In this document: one piece after another, positions 44,198 through 52,376 of the stretch
How the letters are laid out: each line of letters opens with the position of its first letter
How positions within the stretch are numbered: the first letter of the stretch is position 1
DNA from: Rhizobium sp. SSA_523
GTDB lineage: Bacteria > Pseudomonadota > Alphaproteobacteria > Rhizobiales > Rhizobiaceae
Reading direction: 5' to 3'
Assembly (NCBI RefSeq): GCF_030435705.1
Contig: NZ_CP129382.1
Location: 682,001 to 746,000 of the forward strand
Length of the DNA stretch: 64,000 nt
Made by a program: the position numbers and the translations under genes
Notes under the pieces: model-generated
Told to the model about the DNA's origin: nothing
The model's database searches: none
The model's input: only the letters and a program-made list of their open reading frames with translations

Positions 44198-45121
44198 ATG
44201 GCAGGAACGAACAGCGAGCGCGAACTTCTCGAAGAAGGTCCGGCCATCATTCTGGTCGAGCCGCAGCTGGGCGAGAATATTGGCATGGTGGCCCGCGCAA
44301 TGGCCAATTTCGGCCTTGCCGAGCTTCGTCTCGTCAACCCGCGCGATGGCTGGCCGAGTGAAAAGGCGCAGGCCGCCGCCGCCAAGGCCGATCACGTCAT
44401 CGAGCGCACGCGCGTCTTTGCGACACTCGAGGAGGCGCTGACCGATCTCAACTTCGTCTATGCGACGACGGCCCGCCAGCGGGACGGATTCAAGCCTGTC
44501 CGGTCCCCGGTCACGGCGGCGCAGACGCTGCGCCTGCGCTTCACCCGCGGCGAAAGGACCGGCATCCTGTTCGGCCGCGAACGCTGGGGCCTGACCAATG
44601 AAGAAGTGGCGCTTGCGGATGAAATCGTCACCTTCCCGGTCAATCCCGCCTTCGCCTCCCTCAATATCGCCCAGGCCGTGCTGCTGATGTCCTATGAATG
44701 GATGAAGAGCGGCATGGCCGATCTGGCGGCGACGCCCTTCGAGGCGGCGGACCAGAAGCCCGCCACCAAGGGCCAGCTCTTCGGCTTCTTCGAGCAGATC
44801 GAGGAGGCGCTCGACGCCCGCAATTATTTTCATCCGCCCACAAAAGTGCCGAAGATGATCGACAATCTGCGCGCCGTCCTGTCCAGACCCGGCTTCACGG
44901 AACCGGAGATCAGCGTGCTGAGGGGCGTGGTGAGTTCGTTCGATCAATTTGCGCGCCGCTGGCCGAAAGGCGGCAAGCCGACGACGGAAGGCAAGGGGGC
45001 CGGTGGCAATGGAGACGCGAACCATGGAGGCGGGGACCTCGGAAGCGGGGACGTCAAAGGCGGGGATCTTAGGGGTGGAAACCGGGGCAACAAGGATGAC
45101 GGCGAAGGGCACAAGCCCTGA
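44198..45121 (+). CDS. trmJ: tRNA (cytidine/uridine-2'-O-)-methyltransferase TrmJ
   Basis: A SPOUT-class 2'-O-methyltransferase, 307 aa, modifying position 32 of tRNAs. Family blocks: [57 protein letters not shown] and [23 protein letters not shown]. The knotted SAM site is intact. The tail (after about residue 265) is glycine-rich, with four 5-residue repeats ([20 protein letters not shown], residues 277-296) encoded by a 15-bp tandem repeat. ATG at 44198. Its end overlaps the murI start by 26 bases. Confidence 0.92.
   Translation: MAGTNSERELLEEGPAIILVEPQLGENIGMVARAMANFGLAELRLVNPRDGWPSEKAQAAAAKADHVIERTRVFATLEEALTDLNFVYATTARQRDGFKPVRSPVTAAQTLRLRFTRGERTGILFGRERWGLTNEEVALADEIVTFPVNPAFASLNIAQAVLLMSYEWMKSGMADLAATPFEAADQKPATKGQLFGFFEQIEEALDARNYFHPPTKVPKMIDNLRAVLSRPGFTEPEISVLRGVVSSFDQFARRWPKGGKPTTEGKGAGGNGDANHGGGDLGSGDVKGGDLRGGNRGNKDDGEGHKP
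45026..45085 (+). repeat. 15-bp tandem repeat (4 units) in trmJ 3' end
   Basis: Four 15-bp units (GGAGGCGGGGACCTC and three diverged copies, starting 45026, 45041, 45056, 45071). Each is in frame with trmJ and adds a pentapeptide to its tail. The array ends 11 bp before the preferred murI start. The unit number could vary between strains. Confidence 0.85.
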
Positions 45122-45905
45122 GCTCAAGCCGGTTCTGGTTTTCGATTCGGGGATCGGCGGCCTGACGGTTCTGCGCGAGGCGCGCGTGCTGATGCCGGAG
45201 CGCGGCTTCATCTATGTGGCCGATGATGCCGGCTTTCCCTATGGCGGGTGGGAGGAGGCGGAGCTGAAGAGCCGGATCCTCTCGCTCTTCGCCGATCTTT
45301 TGACCCGCCATGATCCGGAACTCTGCATCATTGCCTGCAATACCGCCTTCACGCTTGCCGGAGCCGACCTGCGCGCCGCCTTTCCGGCCATGACCTTTGT
45401 CGGCACGGTTCCTGCCATCAAGCCTGCGGCGGAACGCACCCGCTCGGGTCTGGTCTCGGTGCTGGCGACGCCGGGCACGGTGAAACGCGCCTATACCCGC
45501 GATCTCATCCAGTCCTTCGCCTCGCAATGCCATGTGCGCCTCGTCGGTTCGCAGAATCTCGCGCGCATGGCCGAGGATTATATTCGCGGCGAAACCGTGC
45601 CGGACGAGGCGGTGAGTGCGGAGATCGCGCCCTGCTTTATCGAGAAGGATGGCGCCAAGACCGATATTATCGTCCTGGCCTGCACCCATTATCCCTTCAT
45701 GGCCAATCTGTTCCGAAAGCTGGCACCCTGGCCGGTCGATTGGCTTGATCCTGCAGAGGCCATTGCCCGGCAGGCACGACGGCTGGTGCCGGCGGCCGAT
45801 CACGCCGATCATGCGGATCACTTCGATTTCGCCCTCTTCACCTCGCAGCAGCCGGATTTCTCCACCCGGCGTCTCATGCAGGGTTTCGGATTGCGCGTGC
45901 TCTGA
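45096..45905 (+). CDS. murI: Glutamate racemase
   Basis: Makes D-glutamate for peptidoglycan; 269 aa. It starts with the family signature [18 protein letters not shown]. The catalytic cysteines are present in [11 protein letters not shown] and [11 protein letters not shown], and TVPAIKPAA is typical. The preferred ATG is 45096 with GGGG eight bases upstream; longer in-frame starts at 45009 or 45024 would add repeat-encoded residues and are less likely. It overlaps the end of trmJ by 26 bases, so the two may be coupled. Confidence 0.93.
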   Translation: MTAKGTSPELKPVLVFDSGIGGLTVLREARVLMPERGFIYVADDAGFPYGGWEEAELKSRILSLFADLLTRHDPELCIIACNTAFTLAGADLRAAFPAMTFVGTVPAIKPAAERTRSGLVSVLATPGTVKRAYTRDLIQSFASQCHVRLVGSQNLARMAEDYIRGETVPDEAVSAEIAPCFIEKDGAKTDIIVLACTHYPFMANLFRKLAPWPVDWLDPAEAIARQARRLVPAADHADHADHFDFALFTSQQPDFSTRRLMQGFGLRVL

Positions 45906-45989
45906 CCGAGCACCGGCCTGTTGCTGGAAGGCAACAAATCCGCTGCTTTTTTCTGCAAATGCAGATTGCAGACTTGCAGGCGCGGAAAG

Positions 45990-46017
45990 CTTGTGCCACT
46001 TTTCCCTCGTCCATAAT
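45990..46017 (+). promoter_or_regulatory. Putative promoter for the 37-aa gene
   Basis: CTTGTG (45990-45995) and CATAAT (46012-46017) with a 16-base spacer, ending about 20 bp before the ATG at 46038. Confidence 0.35.
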
Positions 46018-46037
46018 CTTTTACAGAAGGGAGGCGC

Positions 46038-46151
46038 ATGATGACTTATTTTATCCCGCAGACGCGTCTCCTCGGTGGACACATGGCCCTTCGTGCCCAG
46101 GTTCTGTCCGGCACCTTCATTCGCGGCCATAGACAGGCGTATTGCGCCTGA
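46038..46151 (+). CDS. Small hypothetical protein (37 aa)
   Basis: A 37-residue frame (ATG ATG at 46038, TGA at 46149-46151) with a very strong ribosome site (AGGGAGG, spacing about 4). The protein is basic and partly hydrophobic (MTYFIPQTRLLGGHMALRAQ, then GTFIRGHRQAYCA). It lies 144 bp upstream of the DUF1127 gene on the same strand, so it could be a leader peptide or a free small protein. No family recognised. Confidence 0.5.
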   Translation: MMTYFIPQTRLLGGHMALRAQVLSGTFIRGHRQAYCA

Positions 46152-46295
46152 AATCCAGCCACTTGGCGCTTTAACTTCAACTGATTGACGCAAGGTCTCC
46201 TGCGCGCGCGTTCCTGTGACGTCGCCATGGCTTTCCGCGCGTTTTTCCACACCCGTAAAGGACTCGCTGCTGGGAAGCCGCGAGACGGAAGACTC

Positions 46296-46535
46296 ATGTC
46301 CAAATTTCAATTAGGGGTTGCTGCAGCAATCGGCGACCTGCATCGGGAATATGGTTTCTGGCGCGTGGCGCGGGCGCTTCTCGCCGCGGTCTGGAAGGAG
46401 CGCCGGCGGCGAAACGATCTGCGCCACTTCTCCGACCGCATGCTGCTCGATATCGGCGTGCCCGACAACGAGCTGTCGCGGGAGTATCGGATGATCAAGG
46501 AGCCGATGGTCTACTGGCTGGGATTTCGCCTGTGA
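46296..46535 (+). CDS. DUF1127 domain protein (79 aa)
   Basis: A small protein with the DUF1127 (YjiS-like) domain in its C-terminal half (WKERRRRNDLRHFSDRMLLDIGVPDNELSRE). ATG at 46296 has GGAAGA a few bases upstream. In Agrobacterium, small DUF1127 proteins affect phosphate and carbon use and bind RNA; here the function is inferred only by family. Two hairpins follow, the second with a T run. Confidence 0.85.
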   Translation: MSKFQLGVAAAIGDLHREYGFWRVARALLAAVWKERRRRNDLRHFSDRMLLDIGVPDNELSREYRMIKEPMVYWLGFRL

Positions 46536-46542
46536 CCCGCGC

Positions 46543-46559
46543 GCCTCCCTAAGGGAGGC
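46543..46559 (+). terminator. Hairpin after the DUF1127 gene
   Basis: A perfect 7-bp stem (GCCTCCC/GGGAGGC) with a TAA loop, 8 bp after the stop codon, without a strong T run. It may stabilise the mRNA or assist the next terminator. Confidence 0.5.
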
Positions 46560-46577
46560 TTCCTGATCGACCGCCAT

Positions 46578-46617
46578 CCCTCCCGTCGTAGCGCGGCGGG
46601 AGGGTTGGCTCTTTTTT
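46578..46617 (+). terminator. Rho-independent terminator before the GNAT gene
   Basis: A perfect 8-bp stem (CCCTCCCG/CGGGAGGG), followed within 8 bases by CTTTTTT. Confidence 0.85.
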
Positions 46618-46629
46618 GTCACAGAAGCC

Positions 46630-47082
46630 ATGACCATTTGCACGTTGCGACAGCTTGGTCCGGATGATGCGGCCGAGGCGGCCCGTGTGCACCGTTCCTC
46701 ACTTAACGAGCGACTGCCATGGCTTGCCGATCTTCATACGCCGCAGGAAGATCACGCCTTCTGGCGAGATCACCTCCTGATGAACTGCTCTGTCTGCGGC
46801 GCCTATGGTGAGGGGCATCTGCTCGGCGTGGTAGCGTATCGGAAAGGCTGGATCGAACAGCTCTATGTCTTGCCCACGGCCCAGGGGCGGGGAATCGGAT
46901 CGGCTCTGCTGGCAGCCGCGAAAGAGGGGCGGGAGAGCCTCGATCTCTGGACATTCCAGGCCAATCAAGCGGCGCGCCGCTTCTATGAAAAGCGCGGCTT
47001 TGTGTCCGTGGAAGAGACCGACGGGCAGGGCAATGACGAGGGCGAGCCGGATGTGCGCTATCGCTGGCTGGCGACAGCGTAA
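46630..47082 (+). CDS. GNAT family N-acetyltransferase
   Basis: An acetyl-CoA-dependent acetyltransferase of 150 aa. The GNAT motif A is IEQLYVLPTAQGRGIGSALLAAAKEG, with the Q/RxxGxG/A acetyl-CoA loop intact; motif B contains LWTFQANQAARRFYEKRGFVSVE. The substrate is not predictable. ATG at 46630 follows the preceding terminator, so it is probably transcribed from its own promoter. Confidence 0.85.
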   Translation: MTICTLRQLGPDDAAEAARVHRSSLNERLPWLADLHTPQEDHAFWRDHLLMNCSVCGAYGEGHLLGVVAYRKGWIEQLYVLPTAQGRGIGSALLAAAKEGRESLDLWTFQANQAARRFYEKRGFVSVEETDGQGNDEGEPDVRYRWLATA

Positions 47083-47148
47083 ACTTGCCTTGCCAAGCCG
47101 CTTCATCCATGGCTTCCTCGGGGTACTCACAAGAAAGGGAGGATGCCG

Positions 47149-47784
47149 ATGCCGATTGAAAACTGGCTGGCCTTTGTGGCCGCGTCTGCCGTGATGCTTG
47201 CCATTCCCGGTCCGACCATCCTGCTGGTCATCTCCTACGCGCTGTCGCATGGACGCAAGGTCGCGGCGGCAACGGTTGCCGGTGTCGCGCTTGGCGATTT
47301 CACCGCCATGACGGCATCCCTGCTCGGGCTCGGCGCGCTGCTTTCGGCCTCGGCCTTTGCGTTCACGGTGCTGAAATGGATCGGCGCCGCCTATCTCGTC
47401 TATCTCGGCGTCAAGCTCTGGCGCGCTCCGGTCAGCGCGGCACACGAATCGGAGGCGACGGCGCAGACGCGTGAACCGGCCTCGCGCATTTTCCTGCATA
47501 CCTATGTGGTGACCGCGCTGAACCCGAAGAGCATCGTCTTCTTCGTCGCCTTCCTGCCGCAGTTCTTCGATCTTGCGCATCCGCTGCCGCTGCAGATGGT
47601 CATCATGGAGGCGACATTTCTGGTGCTTGCGACGCTGAACGCGGCTCTCTATGGCCTGCTCGCCTCCATGGCGCGGCAGACGATCGGCCGGCCCGATATT
47701 CGCCGCATCGTCAATCGCACCGGCGGCTCGCTGATGATCGGCGCAGGATTGCTGGCCGCCGGTTATCGCCGCGCCACCGGATGA
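47149..47784 (+). CDS. LysE/RhtB family amino-acid exporter
   Basis: A 211-residue inner-membrane exporter with about six helices. Family blocks: LAFVAASAVMLAIPGPTILLVISYALSHGRK (LysE start with the conserved PGP), GAAYLVYLGVKLWR and VTALNPKSIVFFVAFLPQF. ATG at 47149 is preferred because AGGGAGG lies six bases upstream; the first ATG (47143) is directly after the ribosome site. It may export homoserine, threonine or another small amino acid; unproven. It stands directly after the GNAT gene. Confidence 0.88.
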   Translation: MPIENWLAFVAASAVMLAIPGPTILLVISYALSHGRKVAAATVAGVALGDFTAMTASLLGLGALLSASAFAFTVLKWIGAAYLVYLGVKLWRAPVSAAHESEATAQTREPASRIFLHTYVVTALNPKSIVFFVAFLPQFFDLAHPLPLQMVIMEATFLVLATLNAALYGLLASMARQTIGRPDIRRIVNRTGGSLMIGAGLLAAGYRRATG

Positions 47785-47897
47785 TTGCCTGTTGATCACG
47801 CTGCTTTGGGGCAGGCAGAATCGCGAACGATCTGCTAAGGCAGGGGCAGAGAGGCGTGCAGCCCTCGTCATTCCAGTCGCATGTGAGGTTGAGTGCA

Positions 47898-49424
47898 GTG
47901 CAGGTAGGCATCGATATGGGAACTGTGTCCGGCGGGCAGCCGGCCAAGCTCGATATCGAGGAGCTTCTGGCCACCCGTCTCCTGGTCCAGGGCAATTCGG
48001 GCTCCGGAAAATCGCATTTGCTGCGGCGCCTTCTGGAGCAGTCGGCCCAATGGGTCCAGCAGGTGATCATCGATCCCGAAGGCGATTTCGTCACGCTTGC
48101 GGATAAATACGGCCATGTGGTCGTCGATGGCGAGCGCTCGGAGGCCGAACTGATCGGGATCGCAACCCGCATCCGCCAGCACCGGGTGTCCTGCGTCCTG
48201 TCGCTGGAGGGGCTGGATCTGGAAGAGCAGATGCGCGCCGCCGGCATCTTCCTGAACGGCCTGTTCGATGCGGATCGCGAATATTGGTTCCCGGTTCTGG
48301 TCGTGGTCGACGAGGCGCAGATGTTTGCACCCTCTGTTGGCGGCGATGTTTCGGAAGAGGCCCGCAAATTGTCGCTCGGCGCCATGACCAATCTGATGTG
48401 CCGCGGGCGAAAGCGCGGGCTGGCGGGCGTCATTGCCACGCAGCGCCTGGCAAAGCTTGCCAAGAACGTCGCGGCGGAAGCCTCCAACTTCCTGATGGGC
48501 CGCACCTTTCTCGATATCGACATGGCGCGCGCCGCCGATCTGCTTGGCATGGACCGCCGCCAGGCGGAAATGTTCCGCGATTTGAAGCGCGGCAATTTCG
48601 TGGCGCTAGGCCCGGCCCTGTCGCGTCGTCCGCTGCCGATCGTCATTGGCCATGTGGAGACCTCGGCACGCTCGTCCTCGCCCAAGCTGATGCCGCTGCC
48701 GGATGCGCCGCAGGATGTCGAGGATCTGATCTTCACGCCCGATCCGGAGGAGTTCACCCGGCCAATCGTGCGCCGCGCCCCGCCGGCACCGCGCCCGACG
48801 ACCGATATCCTGGCGGAACTGTCGCGCTCGACGCCTGCCATGAGCGTTGCTCCGCAGGAGACGAGCCGTCCCCAGCAGCCGGAGCTTTCGCCGGAGGAGC
48901 GGGAGGAGCGCGTCTCGGCCGTTCTCTCCGAGATCATCGACGATCCCCAGGCGGCCTATCGCACCGATGCCGTGCTCTATCAGGATTTCCTGGTGCGCGC
49001 CCGCATGCGCCGTATCCCGGGCCAGCCTATGTCCATGCCGGAATTTCGCCGGCGCGTCGCGATTTCGCGGGCAGGGGTGGACGAGGATACGGCCGCATCC
49101 CCGGGCTGGCAGACGGCGCTGGATCTTTCCGGCCGTGTCTCGGACGACCTGCAGGGCGTGTTCCTGCTGATGGCGAAGGCCGCCCTGACCGGCGAGCCGT
49201 GCCCTTCGGACATGCGCATCGCCAAAGCCTATGGCACGCATTCGACCCGGCGCGCCCGCCGGCTTCTCGGCTACTTCGAGGAGCAGAACCTGATCGTCGT
49301 GCATTTGGATTTTTCCGGCAAGCGCATCGTCGCCTTTCCCGATCTTGACGTGCAGACGGCGCCGGGTGCCGCCGATGCAACCGATGACGAGCCGGTGCGG
49401 CTGGATCGGTTCGCGGCGGAGTGA
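47898..49424 (+). CDS. HerA-like (DUF87) ATPase
   Basis: A P-loop ATPase of the HerA/DUF87 helicase-like type, about 508 aa. Walker A is LVQGNSGSGKSHLLRRLLEQ; Walker B is FPVLVVVDEAQMFAPSV with the Glu; sensor-type block GLAGVIATQRLAKLAKN. After a Pro-rich linker (about residues 280-340), the C-terminal part carries a helical domain (RMRRIPGQPMSMPEFRRRV) and a winged-helix-like end (SDMRIAKAYGTHSTRRARRLLGYFEEQ). GTG at 47898 is chosen for its TGAGG; GTG at 47856 or 47889 are alternatives. No NurA nuclease gene lies beside it. DNA translocation is inferred from family only. Confidence 0.8.
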   Translation: MQVGIDMGTVSGGQPAKLDIEELLATRLLVQGNSGSGKSHLLRRLLEQSAQWVQQVIIDPEGDFVTLADKYGHVVVDGERSEAELIGIATRIRQHRVSCVLSLEGLDLEEQMRAAGIFLNGLFDADREYWFPVLVVVDEAQMFAPSVGGDVSEEARKLSLGAMTNLMCRGRKRGLAGVIATQRLAKLAKNVAAEASNFLMGRTFLDIDMARAADLLGMDRRQAEMFRDLKRGNFVALGPALSRRPLPIVIGHVETSARSSSPKLMPLPDAPQDVEDLIFTPDPEEFTRPIVRRAPPAPRPTTDILAELSRSTPAMSVAPQETSRPQQPELSPEEREERVSAVLSEIIDDPQAAYRTDAVLYQDFLVRARMRRIPGQPMSMPEFRRRVAISRAGVDEDTAASPGWQTALDLSGRVSDDLQGVFLLMAKAALTGEPCPSDMRIAKAYGTHSTRRARRLLGYFEEQNLIVVHLDFSGKRIVAFPDLDVQTAPGAADATDDEPVRLDRFAAE

Positions 49425-49432
49425 TTGCCAAT

Positions 49433-49530
49433 CGGCTGCGGCTGCGGCTGCGGCTTCGGCTTTCACCCGCGCCCCTTGGGCACCATCTCCCCGCAGGAAG
49501 AGGTGCGCCGAGCAGGGCGAAGGACGCGTC
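49433..49530. repeat. CGGCTG microsatellite and possible rhizobial intergenic element
   Basis: Starts with five hexamer units (CGGCTG x3, CGGCTT x2, 49433-49462). The following sequence, with CACCATCTCCCCGCAGGA and GAGGTGCGCC, resembles the degenerate palindromic intergenic elements (RIME type) common in Rhizobium and Agrobacterium. It lies between convergent genes. The match is from memory and imperfect. Confidence 0.35.
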
Positions 49531-49536
49531 TGCCGC

Positions 49537-50781
49537 TCACGCCGCCCTTTCTTCCCAGACCTTGACCAGTTCGACGATCGCTTTGACCGAGGTCTCCATG
49601 TCCTGAACGCCCACCCATTCCAGCGGTGAGTGATAGGCATGGCCGCCGGTGAAGATATTGGGGCAGGGCAGGCCCATGAAGGACAGGCGCGACCCGTCGG
49701 TGCCACCGCGAACGCTGGTGATCTTCGGCTCGAGGCCGATGCGCCGCGTCGCCTCGATGAGGTTTTCCATCACCTCGGGGTGGCGGTCGAGCACGATCTT
49801 CATGTTGCGATACTGCTGCTTGACCGTGAAGGTGTGGCTGGAGCCGGGATAGGCCTTCAGCGCATCCGCGGCGATCGACTTCAACAGCTCTTCTTTCTCG
49901 ATCAGACCTTCTTCAGTGAAATCGCGGATGATGAAGTTGAGCTCGGCGCTCTCCATGGCGCCGCTGATGCCGACCGGATGGATGAAGCCCTGCATCCCCT
50001 CCGTCGTTTCCGGCGCCTTGTCCTTCGGCAGGCGCGCAATGATATCGGCGGCGATCTTGATGGCATTCTCCATCTTGTCCTTGGCCGTGCCGGGATGGAT
50101 CGCGACGCCCTTGATGGCGATCGTCACGCCATCGGCGGAGAAGGTCTCGTTCTCGATTTCGCCGATGGTCGAACCGTCAAGCGTATAGCCGAAGGCTGCA
50201 CCCAGCTTCTTCAGGTCGACCTTGTCTGCGCCGCGGCCGATTTCCTCATCCGTGGTGAAGAGGATCTTCACCGGTCCGTGGGCAATGTCCGGATGGCTGA
50301 CGAGATACTGCGCCGCCGTCATGATCTCCGCCACGCCCGCCTTGTCGTCGGCTCCGAGCAGGGTCGTGCCGTCCGTCGTCACGATGTCGTGGCCGAGCTG
50401 GTTCTTGAGTTCGGGATGTTCTTCAACGCGGATCACCCGGCTTTCGTCGCCGATAAGCCGGATATCGCCGCCTTGATAATTGCGCACGATCTGCGGCTTG
50501 ACGCCGGTGCCGGAAAAGTCCGGCGCCGTATCCATATGCGAGCAGAAGCAGATGGCCGGCACGGGTTTGGCACTCGTGGCCGGAATGGTAGCATAGACAT
50601 TGCCGTGCTCGTCCAGGTGAGCATCCTGCAGGCCGAGCTCCTTCAACTCCTGCTCCAGGATACGTCCGAGGGTCTTCTGCTTTTCCGTCGATGGCTGGGC
50701 AGAGGAGGTGGGATCCGACTGCGTGTCGATGACGACATAGCGGAGGAAGCGGTCGAGAACGGTATCGGCGGGAAGAGACAT
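49537..50781 (-). CDS. pepT: Peptidase T (tripeptide aminopeptidase)
   Basis: A zinc-dependent M20B aminopeptidase of 414 aa that releases N-terminal residues from tripeptides in the cytoplasm. Zinc-site motifs: ICFCSHMDTAPDFSG, TLLGADDKAGVAEIM, LFTTDEEIGRGADKVD; VRGGTDGSRLSFMGLPCPNIFTGGHAYHSPLEW is the conserved C-terminal block with the last His. The start is ATG at 50781; a TTG two codons upstream is possible. It lies downstream of terC on the same strand, after a 126-bp gap with a hairpin. Confidence 0.95.
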   Translation of the reverse strand: MSLPADTVLDRFLRYVVIDTQSDPTSSAQPSTEKQKTLGRILEQELKELGLQDAHLDEHGNVYATIPATSAKPVPAICFCSHMDTAPDFSGTGVKPQIVRNYQGGDIRLIGDESRVIRVEEHPELKNQLGHDIVTTDGTTLLGADDKAGVAEIMTAAQYLVSHPDIAHGPVKILFTTDEEIGRGADKVDLKKLGAAFGYTLDGSTIGEIENETFSADGVTIAIKGVAIHPGTAKDKMENAIKIAADIIARLPKDKAPETTEGMQGFIHPVGISGAMESAELNFIIRDFTEEGLIEKEELLKSIAADALKAYPGSSHTFTVKQQYRNMKIVLDRHPEVMENLIEATRRIGLEPKITSVRGGTDGSRLSFMGLPCPNIFTGGHAYHSPLEWVGVQDMETSVKAIVELVKVWEERAA

Positions 50782-50858
50782 GAGCAAGGATCCGATTCTG
50801 CTGGAAGGCTGCGGCGATCTTAGCCTGCTGCGCGCAGAACGGAAGCGGTTCGATGGGA

Positions 50859-50886
50859 ACCGCGCCGGAGCGAGCGCCGGCGCGGT
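50859..50886 (-). terminator. Perfect 10-bp hairpin between terC and pepT
   Basis: Stem ACCGCGCCGG/CCGGCGCGGT with an 8-base loop, 22 bp downstream of the terC stop codon. It has no T run, so it may be a weak terminator or mRNA-stabilising hairpin. Confidence 0.45.
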
Positions 50887-50907
50887 CGGATTGAAGGATT
50901 GGCCTGC

Positions 50908-51930
50908 TCACTCGGCAGGTTTTTCCAGTTCCAGCTTGTTCGCCTCCGGCTTCTCGACCTGCGGCCGGTCGTTGCGGGTCGCCCAGAGCGAGCCGAGAAT
51001 GCCGGCGGCAAGAATGCCGAGCGTCACCGTCAGCGAGACCACAGGCGGGATCTTGGCCAGTCCCAGCATATCGGCAAGGAAGATCTTCGAGCCGATGAAG
51101 ATGAGGACGACCGACAGCGCATATTTCAGGTAGGCGAAGCGGTGAATGAGCGCCGAGAGGGCGAAATACAGCGCACGCAGCCCGAGGATGGCGAAGATGT
51201 TGGAGGTGTAGACGATATAGGGGTCGGTGGTGATGGCGAAGATGGCGGGGATCGAATCGACGGCGAAGATGACGTCGGCCAGTTCCACCATGACCAGCGC
51301 GAGGAAGAGCGGCGTGATGAAGGTCTTCAGCCGGCCGGTCGTCCCGTCCGTTTCCCGCACGATGAAATGATCGCCGCGCAGGCCATCCGTTACCGGCAGT
51401 TTGCGGCGCAGGAATTTCAGGACCGGATTGGAGGCGACATCATATTCCTGGTCGGCGGTCAGCAGCATCTTGATGCCGGTGATGATCAGGAAGGCGGCAA
51501 AGATATACAGAACCCAGTTGTAGTTTTCAACGATCGCGGCGCCCGCGGCAATCATGATGCCGCGCAGCACGATCACGCCCAGGATACCCCAGAGAAGCAC
51601 CCGGTGCTGGTAGATGCGCGGAATGGAGAAGTAGGAGAAGATCATCGCGATGACGAAGATATTGTCCATCGCGAGGCTTTTTTCGACCACGAAGCCGGTC
51701 AGATATTCAAGCCCGGCCTGTTCGCCGCTCTGGAACCAGATCCAGCCGCCGAAGGCGAGGCCCAATGCAATGTAGAAGCCGGAAAGCGCAAAACTTTCCT
51801 TGATTCCTATTTCACGGCTGTTCTTGTGGAGAACGCCGAGGTCGAGGGCAAGAAGGAAGAGGACGACGGCAATGAAGGTCAGCCACATCCAGAGTGGCTT
51901 GCCGAGCAGATCGACAAAGAGAAAGTCCAT
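50908..51930 (-). CDS. TerC/Alx family membrane protein
   Basis: A polytopic TerC/Alx-type protein of 340 aa, a family linked to manganese and other metal homeostasis and to tellurite resistance. The start MDFLFVDLLGKPLWMWL at 51930 (GGAAGA 8 bases upstream) fits family length. Acidic residues of the family are in helices with LALDLGVL, EKSLAMDNIFVIAMIF and ELADVIFAVDSIPAIFAI. Several spans and a charged C-terminal tail (VEKPEANKLELEKP) follow. It is divergent from rpsD; metal specificity is not shown. Confidence 0.9.
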   Translation of the reverse strand: MDFLFVDLLGKPLWMWLTFIAVVLFLLALDLGVLHKNSREIGIKESFALSGFYIALGLAFGGWIWFQSGEQAGLEYLTGFVVEKSLAMDNIFVIAMIFSYFSIPRIYQHRVLLWGILGVIVLRGIMIAAGAAIVENYNWVLYIFAAFLIITGIKMLLTADQEYDVASNPVLKFLRRKLPVTDGLRGDHFIVRETDGTTGRLKTFITPLFLALVMVELADVIFAVDSIPAIFAITTDPYIVYTSNIFAILGLRALYFALSALIHRFAYLKYALSVVLIFIGSKIFLADMLGLAKIPPVVSLTVTLGILAAGILGSLWATRNDRPQVEKPEANKLELEKPAE

Positions 51931-52120
51931 GACGGGGTCTTCCGATGCCGGATCCAGGTTGACTGGGAAAAGCACCGACATCACGGTCGATCCGGCGATA
52001 CACGTCAGAGGGGCCCGGTGCTGGGTCATGAGGTGGGAGGCGGAATTTCCGCTTTCAAGAGCCACATGAACAAAATTTAATGATGGCGCCGGTGGATAAG
52101 GCGGTGCGACCGGCCAGCCC

Positions 52121-52159
52121 TGCGATAGTTGCCCGCGATAGTGACCCGCGATAGTGGAA
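52121..52159. repeat. Three 13-bp tandem repeats upstream of terC and rpsD
   Basis: Units CGCGATAGTGACC and near copies occupy 52121-52133, 52134-52146 and 52147-52159. They end 15 bp before the putative rpsD -35 box. Such iterated sites can be protein-binding sites, but no regulator is identified. Confidence 0.7.
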
Positions 52160-52173
52160 ACACCCGGCTGTTG

Positions 52174-52202
52174 TTGACAATTCGATGACTTCCCCCTAAA
52201 GA
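52174..52202 (+). promoter_or_regulatory. Putative sigma-70 promoter for rpsD
   Basis: TTGACA (52174-52179, a perfect -35) and TAAAGA (52197-52202) with a 17-base spacer. The expected start near 52209 gives a leader of about 170 nt. Confidence 0.6.
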
Positions 52203-52208
52203 CCGCGC

Positions 52209-52376
52209 CAACGCCGGGTGGTAACGCCCGGTGTTTCATTTGACATGTCCCGTGGTTGTCTCCGGACGCTCCGTGAGAAACCTGTCAGAGAGGCCGGCAA
52301 CGGCCACTCTTAGGAGGGCGTGTTTCCTTGATCCGGTCTGGCAACAGACCGGTGCAAACCTATGAAGGGAAATACG
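52209..52376 (+). promoter_or_regulatory. Structured rpsD 5' leader (candidate S4 autoregulatory RNA)
   Basis: The leader contains two hairpins, each closed by a GCAA tetraloop. The first is at 52287-52310 (AGAG, an A-A mismatch, then GGCCG/CGGCC). The second, at 52333-52352, is a perfect 8-bp stem (CCGGTCTG/CAGACCGG). The second hairpin ends 25 bp before the ATG. Ribosomal protein genes are often autoregulated by such leaders; here this is inference. No known Rfam structure is claimed. Confidence 0.4.

Larger units (their letters stand above)
51931..52376. other. Shared upstream region of terC and rpsD
   Basis: 446 bp between divergent genes, with no supported protein. It holds the three 13-bp repeats, the rpsD promoter and the structured rpsD leader, annotated separately. 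A longer terC frame runs far into it, but that part lacks a ribosome site and family similarity. Confidence 0.6.

Noticed and set aside
51931..52240. yybP-ykoY manganese riboswitch upstream of terC
   Set aside because: TerC/Alx genes often carry this motif, so I looked for it. The minus strand shows only a partial resemblance (AGGGGGAAGT and GTCAACA), not the conserved paired core. An Infernal search with RF00080 would decide.
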